The notes under the pieces are model-generated. The model did not search any database. It was not told the origin of the DNA and saw only the letters and a program-made list of their open reading frames with translations. From contig NZ_CP042171.1 of NCBI RefSeq assembly GCF_005938645.2, positions 5,642,001 through 5,706,000 on the forward strand: a DNA stretch of 64,000 nucleotides, read 5' to 3'. Below, in pieces: positions 1-7,199 of the stretch (positions within the stretch are counted from its first letter, which is position 1; each line of letters opens with the position of its first letter). Position numbers and translations under genes: made by a program. The stretch comes from Pedobacter sp. KBS0701 (GTDB lineage Bacteria; Bacteroidota; Bacteroidia; Sphingobacteriales; Sphingobacteriaceae).

Positions 1-2
1 TC

Positions 3-340
3 GTTTTTTTATTATCAACCCTTATTGTTACGCTACTTTTCATTCTTATTTTCGGTAATCTCGCTCAGTCAATTACGTTAAAGGCCGTATTAAAATAGTC
101 ACACAATTTGGCATTGTGATCAGTATTCCTACAGCTATTTTGTTCCTTCTCGCAGATATCTTGATAAAAAAGATCAAAATTAGATGGGTTTTGCACTTGG
201 TTAGGGTATAGTGTTTTTTGGTTTACTCTGGCTGGTCAGTATATTTTTTTCAATTTATCTCATCGCCAATGCCTTATTTGATAATCCCTTCATGGAAAAC
301 CTGTATCATTCAAACACGACCTGGCTAACACTGATTTGAT
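3..340 (+). pseudogene. Decayed polytopic membrane protein, 3' part
   Basis: Two consecutive reading frames encode strongly hydrophobic segments with no intact ORF. Frame 3 encodes a membrane span starting at base 3 and stops at 96-98 inside an A-run. Adding one base there would fuse it to the next hydrophobic stretch (VTQFGIVISIPTAILFLLAD) in another frame. A further break and a stop near 208-210 separate a third piece that ends at a TGA near 340. This is consistent with decay by single-base indels of a membrane-protein gene that began before the window. Its position just upstream of type VI secretion genes suggests a former subunit or an older immunity gene, but I do not recognise the family. 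Confidence 0.5.
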
Positions 341-480
341 TTAGTTATGATTGAAATATTTACTAACTACAGCTGCAATATAGGGCATAAAGCAGCCCCC
401 CGATTTTTATTCTTGCAAAAAAAATCTGATAGTCAGTCTTCAGGTTTAGCCCTAATCACCTCTTTTCATGTTAAAAAGGT

Positions 481-1123
481 ATGATTGCCAAAAAAATCAC
501 GTATACTATTTTTTTACTTTTTTTTAGGTGTATGCCGTATCTCATTATTTTATTCCTGTATGATTCAAAGCGCCTATGAAAAATTGATTGGGAACACGAA
601 TGATGGTTATCAACTGACCATTTTCCAGCTTGAATTTTATTTTTTCCTTATCGTTTTATACAGTTTCAGGCCATCACGCTTTAACAAAACCATAGTTAAG
701 AGTTACAAAGAAGGTGGGACTGAAAAGTTCTCGAAAAAAACTTTTTTGGATCGTTTATATAGGTGTGCTATTTGCCGTTTTCGGGATACCGTTATTGATT
801 TTCAAAAATGCATTAGGAACTGTACTTGATGTAATTACAAAAGCCAACTATTACATAATTGAAAATACAAGCTTATTGATATTAGCAATTATGTTTTTAG
901 GCCTTAATATGTTGGGCTTTTACTACAACTTTATCAATGCTTTTGATCATGCCAAAACCCAGTTTTTCCGATTTTATTCGCATTTATGTTAACGGTTCCA
1001 GTTTCAGCATTTCTATATTTAATTTCTGTTGTACTTCAGATAAAAGCTGATGCCTTGATAATCATATGTTTGGCATTTAATCTTTCTTTTCTTTATTTGG
1101 CACTTGTAGCTTTCTGGAAGTAA
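481..1123 (+). pseudogene. Frameshifted multi-span membrane protein
   Basis: An ATG at 481 opens a hydrophobic frame that stops near 580. The coding signal moves to a second frame up to about 725, to a third frame (about 714-965, with several membrane spans), and back to end at the TAA at 1121-1123 (last residues LYLALVAFWK). Joined across three indels it would give a protein of about 210 residues with perhaps five membrane segments. One frame change lies in an A7/T6 homopolymer stretch near 730-750. The indels could be decay or sequencing errors, but genes elsewhere in the window are intact through similar homopolymers, so decay is more likely. The family is not recognised. A former TssN-like type Vi membrane subunit is only a guess from context. 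Confidence 0.55.
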
Positions 1124-1457
1124 GGAAATCAAAAAAATTAACCCATAACATTAAAAATTAAGACAGTAATCAATTCAATTGCCCCAAAAAGCAACAACCT
1201 GCCCTAAAATGCTACAATGCTTTGAACTCTTGTATGTAGTAGAAATAAGACGGAAATTAATTTCAAAAAAAATACATTTTTTTTCTTGGTAATAATCTGC
1301 GTTTTATATAGCGTGAGCCAAGATTTTCAAATTTTATCGAGCCGGTTACTCGTTATATATGAGTGAGATACACAATAATTGGCTTAATATTTGGTTTATA
1401 ATTAATGTAGCGGAGGCTACGAAAAATCCAATTATTTAACCTTTAAATTTTAAAACT
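1124..1457 (+). promoter_or_regulatory. AT-rich leader of the hcp genes with nested hairpins
   Basis: This gap of 334 bases holds no convincing ORF. Just before the first hcp, a 9-bp inverted repeat (AATAATTGG at 1374-1382, CCAATTATT at 1428-1436) encloses a tight hairpin (GTAGC at 1407-1411, GCTAC at 1416-1420). The outer stem ends 21 bases before the ATG, so the transcript would carry a structured 5' leader. Hcp is usually made in large amounts, and such a leader could stabilise the mRNA, but that role is inferred. No clean TAnnTTTG element was found, so the promoter position is unknown. Confidence 0.4.
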
Positions 1458-1853
1458 ATGGCTTTCAAAGCTAGATTAAACTTTTCAGGCAAGGAGTACG
1501 ATGTGCTTCACTGTGCCTATGCGTTAAACCGAGATGTAGATGCTAAAGGAAGACCTTCTTCCGGAGTTTACGGCGGTACCATCGATATTGAGATCGAATC
1601 AACCGAAGACACCTCAATTATCGAAGCGATGGTAAATAACCAGTACAAACCCATTACAGGAACCCTGCTGATCAAAAAATCAGAGGAAGATGCCAAAATG
1701 AAAGAAGTTAACTTCGAGGATGGCTACATTGTTAAATATTCCGAAGGAATAAACATTGTTGGCGATCACCCGATGACGCTCAAGTTCCAGATTTCAGCCC
1801 GCAAGCTTAAATTAGGCAGTGCTGAACACGTCAACGATTGGCCAAAAGCCTAA
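1458..1853 (+). CDS. hcp: Type VI secretion tube protein Hcp (TssD), copy 1
   Basis: This 131-residue protein has the typical length of Bacteroidota TssD. Hcp hexamers stack into the inner tube that the contractile sheath expels, and they can carry small effectors in the lumen. Family features seen here are the N-terminal MAFKARLNF strand, a glycine-rich RPSSGVYGGTI segment, the acidic IEIESTED strand and the NDWPKA C-terminus. The ATG at 1458 gives the same N-terminus as copy 2. The gene is preceded by a structured leader and followed after 123 bases by a paralogue about two thirds identical. No sheath genes are in the window, so the protein serves an apparatus encoded elsewhere. Confidence 0.92.
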   Translation: MAFKARLNFSGKEYDVLHCAYALNRDVDAKGRPSSGVYGGTIDIEIESTEDTSIIEAMVNNQYKPITGTLLIKKSEEDAKMKEVNFEDGYIVKYSEGINIVGDHPMTLKFQISARKLKLGSAEHVNDWPKA

Positions 1854-1976
1854 AGAGAGGTTGAGGGTAGGAAGGTTGAAGGTTTAAGGCAAATAAAACG
1901 CCTGACGCCATGCGCTTAACGCCAAACCCTTTGCTAAAAAAACTATTTCATTTAAAAACATTAAAAATTTACTACA

Positions 1977-2372
1977 ATGGCATTCAAAACCCGTTTAAAC
2001 TTAGGATCAAAAGAATTTGATGTACTACAGTGCAGCTTTTCATTAAATAGAGATGTTGACGCGAAAGGCCGTCCATCCTCAGGTGTTTATGGTGGTACCA
2101 TCCACATCGAAATTGAATCAACTGAAGATACTTCAGTAATCGAATCAATGGTTAATAACCAGTACAAACCACAGGCTGGTAGCATTACCTTCAAAAAAGG
2201 CGAAGAAGATGCAAAGATGAAGGAACTTACTTTTGAAGATGCCTACATCATTCAATATAATGAGGGTATCGCAGTAAACGACAATACCCCGATGACTTTA
2301 AATTTTGTGGTATCTGCCCGTAAACTAAAACTGGGCAATGCAGAACACGAAAACGATTGGCCAAAAGCTTAA
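1977..2372 (+). CDS. hcp: Type VI secretion tube protein Hcp (TssD), copy 2
   Basis: This 131-residue protein aligns with copy 1 without gaps. It is identical through NRDVDAKGRPSSGVYGGTI and at the NDWPKA end, and differs mostly in the last third of the fold (for example NDNTPMTLNFVVSARKL against GDHPMTLKFQISARKL). Tandem hcp genes may supply mixed or alternative tubes with different effector preferences, which is an inference. The gap between the copies has no promoter I can recognise, so co-transcription is likely. A strong terminator hairpin lies 9 bases after the stop, which separates the abundant tube subunits from the payload genes downstream. Confidence 0.92.
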   Translation: MAFKTRLNLGSKEFDVLQCSFSLNRDVDAKGRPSSGVYGGTIHIEIESTEDTSVIESMVNNQYKPQAGSITFKKGEEDAKMKELTFEDAYIIQYNEGIAVNDNTPMTLNFVVSARKLKLGNAEHENDWPKA

Positions 2373-2380
2373 TCCGATTT

Positions 2381-2428
2381 AAATCGTTATTAGTTTCCGG
2401 CTAAGCTGGCACTAATAACGATTTTTTT
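2381..2428 (+). terminator. Rho-independent terminator after hcp
   Basis: A perfect 14-bp inverted repeat (AAATCGTTATTAGT at 2381-2394, ACTAATAACGATTT at 2411-2424) with a 16-base loop runs into a T-stretch ending at 2428. It lies between the hcp pair and the lysozyme-like gene, whose ATG is only 12 bases further on, so downstream genes depend on read-through or on their own promoter. Confidence 0.85.
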
Positions 2429-2439
2429 GTTTTTGGGGC

Positions 2440-3177
2440 ATGATAAAAGAGCTACCTATGGCTACCGATTTAGAATATATAAAGCTGTTTAATTCCTGTA
2501 CAATTTCTCCGTTAAAATCTGCAGAGATCAACCGGATTATTGATGATAAAATCTTAAACAATAAATCAAGATATCAGTCGGTAAGAAATGAACTGCTTAA
2601 TTTAACCGAATATACTTATCGCAGTACCTGCTTTGTAACCGAACCTGACGATCTTTTCCTCAAAAGAAATCCAAAAATTGGAAACAGTTTTTTTAGCAGA
2701 ACATTTGTAGATAATAGTGTTTTCTCTGAAAGTACGGGCATACCATGGTATTTTATTGCCTGCATACATTACAGGGAAAGCAATTCTGATTTTACCAAAC
2801 ACCTGCACAATGGCGATCCACTAAGTGGCTTTACCAGGCAGCACCCTGCAAACCGGCCAAAAATTAGTCATGGTCCACCATTTACGTTTGAGGAAAGTGC
2901 TGTTGACGCTTTAAAATTACGCGGTTTAGATAAGGAAACAGTATGGTCTTTGCCCAAGGTTTTGCTGCGTTTAGAGCAATATAATGGCATAGCAAAGGCT
3001 TATCAAAATAATAACATCAATTCGCCATATCTGTGGGGTGGCTCTAACCTATATACTAAAGGAGGCTTCCCCAGAGATCATGTTTTTAGCCTCGATTATA
3101 TAAATAAACAAATTGGAACAGCCGTCATTTTAAAGGCTATGGAAAACAGGGGATTAATTAATATACCAAGGCAATAG
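2440..3177 (+). CDS. Lysozyme-like muramidase, probable type VI effector
   Basis: This is a 245-residue protein without a signal peptide. The core resembles the lysozyme-like superfamily: IPWYFIACIHYRES (residues 101-114) carries the likely catalytic Glu113, followed by HLHNGDPLSG, a PPFTFEESAVDALKLRG helix and LRLEQYNGIAKAY. Such enzymes cleave the glycan of peptidoglycan. Three facts fit a payload delivered by the type VI system into a target periplasm: no export signal, a position between hcp and vgrG, and a lipoprotein gene one base after its stop. The first ~60 residues match nothing I know and may be a loading region. An alternative start is Met7 (2458). The fold is fairly sure; the effector role is inferred. 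Confidence 0.7.
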   Translation: MIKELPMATDLEYIKLFNSCTISPLKSAEINRIIDDKILNNKSRYQSVRNELLNLTEYTYRSTCFVTEPDDLFLKRNPKIGNSFFSRTFVDNSVFSESTGIPWYFIACIHYRESNSDFTKHLHNGDPLSGFTRQHPANRPKISHGPPFTFEESAVDALKLRGLDKETVWSLPKVLLRLEQYNGIAKAYQNNNINSPYLWGGSNLYTKGGFPRDHVFSLDYINKQIGTAVILKAMENRGLINIPRQ

Positions 3178-3178
3178 T

Positions 3179-4024
3179 ATGAAAATAGCAGGCATTTTAT
3201 TTTTCTCTCTGGTATTTCTATTCTTTTCATGCGGTGCAAAACATGAAGATAAAAGGCAAAGTACAGCATATAATGCCGATTCTGTCATTCAAGGCAATAA
3301 AGGTGCTGGGTCTACTGAAACAGACTCGCTTGAAAAATTGGCGGCTAAAATGCTTGCTTCAAGAGAGCGTTACCTCAGTGATGGGAATACTGAAGCTGAA
3401 GAAACTTTTATTAAAGCACTCATCAGTGCGCTCGAGAAGCCAAATGCATTTGAAAATGATTTTGGCTCGTTAAAAGCGTACGAAATTAAAGTATTAATTG
3501 CTGATGACAAAAAGCTTAAGGTGTTTTACTGGCTTTCTCCCTATTCGGGCTCTATGTGGCATGTACAGAACATTGTTCAGTATAAAAACGAAAATAATGC
3601 ACCTACCGCAATCTCATTTAACAACCTTTACAAAGATAAAGATGACGAAGGGAGTCCAACTCCATTTTTTGAACATATATACAGTTTAGAAACTGCTCCT
3701 CAAAAAACATATCTTTTTACAGGCTATGGCCAAATGAGCGGAACGGAACCCTATAGTGTAAGCCATGTACTAACCATCAATCATTCAGAATTTAGTATTG
3801 AAAAGCCTTTATTCAAACTCGAGAAGACAGTTAAAAACCAGTTGTTTGCTTCTGCCGACGTCAAAGAAGGTGAGGATAAAGAAAAACTTATGGCCCAATT
3901 GGCCATGAAATATAACCCTAAAGATAAAACCATCGGCTATCCCGAGGTTAACGAAACAAAAAACGGGGCTGTTTTTAATGGAAAAAGAAACGTTTTAACC
4001 TTTCGCGATGGAATGTTCAGGTAG
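3179..4024 (+). CDS. Lipoprotein, probable immunity to the muramidase
   Basis: This 281-residue protein begins with a signal peptidase II signal (MKIAGILFFSLVFLFFSCG) with the lipidated Cys at 19, so it should be anchored in a membrane facing the periplasm. After a Ser/Thr-rich linker the rest looks soluble and mixed alpha/beta. I do not recognise the family. It starts one base after the stop of the lysozyme-like gene, so the two are almost certainly co-translated. Immunity proteins against peptidoglycan-degrading type VI effectors must act in the periplasm, which matches a lipoprotein. This pairing is inferred from location and gene order only. Confidence 0.6.
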   Translation: MKIAGILFFSLVFLFFSCGAKHEDKRQSTAYNADSVIQGNKGAGSTETDSLEKLAAKMLASRERYLSDGNTEAEETFIKALISALEKPNAFENDFGSLKAYEIKVLIADDKKLKVFYWLSPYSGSMWHVQNIVQYKNENNAPTAISFNNLYKDKDDEGSPTPFFEHIYSLETAPQKTYLFTGYGQMSGTEPYSVSHVLTINHSEFSIEKPLFKLEKTVKNQLFASADVKEGEDKEKLMAQLAMKYNPKDKTIGYPEVNETKNGAVFNGKRNVLTFRDGMFR

Positions 4025-4047
4025 TCATAAACTATTATTGAGTTGAT

Positions 4048-5865
4048 ATGGAAAAGAAATTAATCACCGAAATAAATATAGAAGATAAGGCAATTACCCA
4101 TTTTGCCTCCTTCAGTTTAAAGCAGGCATTTAATGCCCATCATTATTTTGAGCTGCGGTTTAACCACGATCAGATGGGGTTGCCTGGAATGATCAGCTTA
4201 AATGATAGTCGCGATTTTGTAGGGAAAACCCTTACTGCTTCTTTCGGTTATGATGCTGGCGCTTTACAAGAGTTTACTGGTTTGGTAACCAAAGTAGAAC
4301 TGGCGCAGAGCCATGGTTATCATGGTGTACTAATCGTGAGTGGATATAGCCCAACCATTTTGATTGATCGCGGGCCTGATTTAGGCTCTTATCTTGATAA
4401 AGATTTAAATAGCATTGTAAATCTTGCCACTTCAGATGTGCCTTCGAATGATATTAAAATCGTAGCCAACGCGGTCAGAAAAGAACCGATTGATTACCTG
4501 ATTCAATATCGCGAAAGTGATTTTGATTTCCTGAACAGACTCTCGGGCGAATACCACGAATGGTTTTATTATGATGGCAAACAACTGAATTTCGGTAAGC
4601 CTGACGATCAGAAAGAAGTTGCCCTTGTTTATGGCCGCGATGTGCAAAACCTGCAGTATGCCATGGAAATTGCGCCGATTAAAAACAAACGTTTTGCCTA
4701 TAACCCTAAACAGGATGAAATGTTGCAGAGCGAAAGTAGTGGCGTTAGTGATGGATCACCAGACCTGTCACATGCCATACAGGTATCAAACACCATGTAC
4801 AGCAAAACATTTAATCAACCTGCACTTATCCGTGTTGATAATAGCAATGATATTAAAAGCCATGTACAAAACGAAGAAAAAGCACATATCAGCAACCTTT
4901 TAAAGGTAAATGCCAGTGGCGATAATGCTGCTTTGGGTATTGGCAGTATTGCCGAAATTACGATGAGCATCAGAAAGGAACTTTCATTTTCTACGGAGAG
5001 TCTGGGTAAATTCTTAATCACTACTATTAATCACGATATTGATGGTACTGGAAAATATTACAATACTTTCGAAGGAGTGGTAGCCACAACAGAACGGCTT
5101 TCGGTGAAAAATTACACTAAACCAAATCCCGATATGCAACTCGCAGATGTGATTGATAACGCCGACCCACAAGGGCAAGGCCGCATTAAGGTGAAATTTA
5201 AATGGGAATGTAAAACCAACGATGTAACCGAGTGGCTGCGGGTAATTACCCCTGATGCAGGAAGCAGCGATAAAGTAAGTAAAAACAGGGGTTTTGTGTT
5301 TATTCCTGAAATCGGCGATCAGGTAGCGCTAACTTTTGAGGAGGGAAATATTGCTCGTCCGATTGTTTTGGGTTCGGTATTTCATGGCAAAAGCGGAAGT
5401 GGTGGCAGTGCCAGCAATAACAGCAAAAGTTTAACTTCTAAAAGCGGCCATACGTTAACCATGGATGATGGGGCAGGTATGGTTATGAAAGATAAAGACA
5501 GCAATTTTATCGAGCTCGACGGAGCAGGTAAAGCCGTTTTCGAAACCAAAGAATCGATCCTGATTAAATGTGGCGAGAGCAGCATTTTTATGGATAAAAA
5601 CGGCAAGATTATCATCAAAGGGAAAGACATTTTAACCCTTGGTGAGAACATCGGGAATTCTGCCAAAACCAGTATCGGCATTGGTGTAGGACCAGAAGAT
5701 GGGACACCAACCTCTGGTATTGGTATAGAAGCACAAACCTTGGATATCGGCACCAAAACGCTTTCCATGAGCGGGGAAACTGAAGCGAACCTTGCATCGA
5801 AAAAAATCAATGTAGGCGGCGAAAGTGAAACGAATATCAGCAGTGGAACGATCAATCTAAACTAA
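4048..5865 (+). CDS. vgrG: Type VI secretion spike protein VgrG (TssI)
   Basis: This 605-residue protein has VgrG architecture. N-terminal gp27-like domains (about residues 1-340, with HHYFELRFNHDQ and FLNRLSGEYHEWFYYDGKQL) are followed by a gp5-like OB domain (WLRVITPDAGS, RGFVFIPEIGDQVALTFEEG, RPIVLGSVFHG at about 400-450). The C-terminal beta-prism has repeated short strands (SGHTLTMDDGAGMVMKD onward) and ends in Ser/Asn-rich repeats without an extra effector domain. VgrG trimers tip the Hcp tube and carry PAAR proteins and effectors. The next two genes, a TPR protein and a PAAR/Rhs toxin, are its likely cargo module. Confidence 0.93.
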   Translation: MEKKLITEINIEDKAITHFASFSLKQAFNAHHYFELRFNHDQMGLPGMISLNDSRDFVGKTLTASFGYDAGALQEFTGLVTKVELAQSHGYHGVLIVSGYSPTILIDRGPDLGSYLDKDLNSIVNLATSDVPSNDIKIVANAVRKEPIDYLIQYRESDFDFLNRLSGEYHEWFYYDGKQLNFGKPDDQKEVALVYGRDVQNLQYAMEIAPIKNKRFAYNPKQDEMLQSESSGVSDGSPDLSHAIQVSNTMYSKTFNQPALIRVDNSNDIKSHVQNEEKAHISNLLKVNASGDNAALGIGSIAEITMSIRKELSFSTESLGKFLITTINHDIDGTGKYYNTFEGVVATTERLSVKNYTKPNPDMQLADVIDNADPQGQGRIKVKFKWECKTNDVTEWLRVITPDAGSSDKVSKNRGFVFIPEIGDQVALTFEEGNIARPIVLGSVFHGKSGSGGSASNNSKSLTSKSGHTLTMDDGAGMVMKDKDSNFIELDGAGKAVFETKESILIKCGESSIFMDKNGKIIIKGKDILTLGENIGNSAKTSIGIGVGPEDGTPTSGIGIEAQTLDIGTKTLSMSGETEANLASKKINVGGESETNISSGTINLN

Positions 5866-5884
5866 TTTTCGACATTAAGGCTCA

Positions 5885-7168
5885 ATGAATCCGGTACAAC
5901 TCGAATTATTTAAAATAGATAAACAATGGCAACAAGTAGTAAGGAAGTATCCATTAGAAACACTTTTCCTTTGCCTGGGTGAGCGGCATGAGGTAAATTT
6001 ATTTGAGGCTTATTTTAAATACCAGTTAACCGAAGAAAGCAGAACAGATGATATGTTTCTGCTCCATTACCAGGTTTTTCAAAGTAAAAATGATTACGGA
6101 GAAAGTTTGGTTAAAGAATGGAAAGAGATCTTTGATTTATGGCAGAAAGATACCGGAAAAGGGATTATTTGGGATGTTGATTCAGATGAAAATACACTAG
6201 AATATAGAACAGACGCTTATGTGCCTGTTATTGCATTGGAACGGCTCTGTAACCTTTATCCTGATTTAAAGTTGAAAAAAATATACGTTCAGCTTGCGCC
6301 TACAACAATTATTGATATAGCAGGCCTTTCTGAATGGATTAACGAATGGTGCAGTTGTGTAAAAGCCTTAAATAACGAAAATATTAAGCTGGTATATACC
6401 GAGCACCATACACACCGCACATTAAAAAAATTAAAACAGGGAACCGAATTCAGGGTCAATATTGATGTAAGCCAGTTGATGCAAAATGCTGCCGCGCATA
6501 CCAACCGCGAAAAGAACGATCCTGAAGCCGATTACCAGCAACAAATATTAACGGCCAGTAATTATTTAAGTAAAGGTAAACACGAACAGGCAAATGCAGT
6601 TTTGGAACGTGCAATTGTAATTGCTCAAAAACAAGGTTTACATGAGGCCGTGGTTGCCGCAAGGATCATGCTGGCGCAGAGCTTAGCCGTAAAAAGCAAA
6701 AAGGCAGAAGCACGGCAACAATACGAACTGGCTTTGGCCCGCGTTGGAGAAAGTTCGCTGTTAAGTGCACATATCCACATGAGTTATGGTAGTTTCCTTT
6801 TGGCACATTCGGGTAAGAAAGAAGCCAAAAGGTATTTTGAAAAGGCGATTAAAATTGCAGAATTTATTGAGAACGATTTTATTGCCATGGAATGTACCCG
6901 CTTGTTGGGCCAGCTTTCTGAAAGTAAAATAACTGGTTCTGCCAAAGCAATGGCTTATTATCTGAAATGCATTGAAATTGCAAAGAAAATGCCGATTGAA
7001 AAAAGGCGACAAAGTTCGATGGCTTATACCGCATCGATCATGTTAAAAAAATATGGTGAAGAAAGTCCCGAAGGGAAAAAATTAGATCTGGAGATGCAGC
7101 AGGATTATGGAGAAGATTGGAAATCAATGGCAGAAGTGCCTGCTAACCATGCCAATCCATTATCGTAA
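5885..7168 (+). CDS. TPR protein, candidate adaptor loading the Rhs toxin
   Basis: This 427-residue protein has no signal peptide or membrane span. Residues 1-205 form a domain I do not recognise (TLFLCLGERHEVNLFEAYF, IYVQLAPTTIIDIAGLSEW). Residues ~215-400 contain tetratricopeptide-type helical repeats (YLSKGKHEQANAVLERAI, ARQQYELALARVG, KKEAKRYFEKAIKIAEF, AMAYYLKCIEIAKKM). It starts 19 bases after vgrG and ends 31 bases before the Rhs gene. In Proteobacteria that slot is held by adaptors such as DUF4123/Tap or Eag that couple a PAAR/Rhs effector to VgrG. By analogy this is a Bacteroidota adaptor or chaperone. TPRs are seen; the role is inferred. Confidence 0.65.
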   Translation: MNPVQLELFKIDKQWQQVVRKYPLETLFLCLGERHEVNLFEAYFKYQLTEESRTDDMFLLHYQVFQSKNDYGESLVKEWKEIFDLWQKDTGKGIIWDVDSDENTLEYRTDAYVPVIALERLCNLYPDLKLKKIYVQLAPTTIIDIAGLSEWINEWCSCVKALNNENIKLVYTEHHTHRTLKKLKQGTEFRVNIDVSQLMQNAAAHTNREKNDPEADYQQQILTASNYLSKGKHEQANAVLERAIVIAQKQGLHEAVVAARIMLAQSLAVKSKKAEARQQYELALARVGESSLLSAHIHMSYGSFLLAHSGKKEAKRYFEKAIKIAEFIENDFIAMECTRLLGQLSESKITGSAKAMAYYLKCIEIAKKMPIEKRRQSSMAYTASIMLKKYGEESPEGKKLDLEMQQDYGEDWKSMAEVPANHANPLS

Positions 7169-7199
7169 GGATGATTGGTGATGCATCACCCTAAATAAA

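Noticed and set aside
5382..5855. 157-residue ORF antisense to the VgrG 3' end
   Set aside because: It is a shadow of the repeated, low-complexity VgrG C-terminus and lacks domain features.
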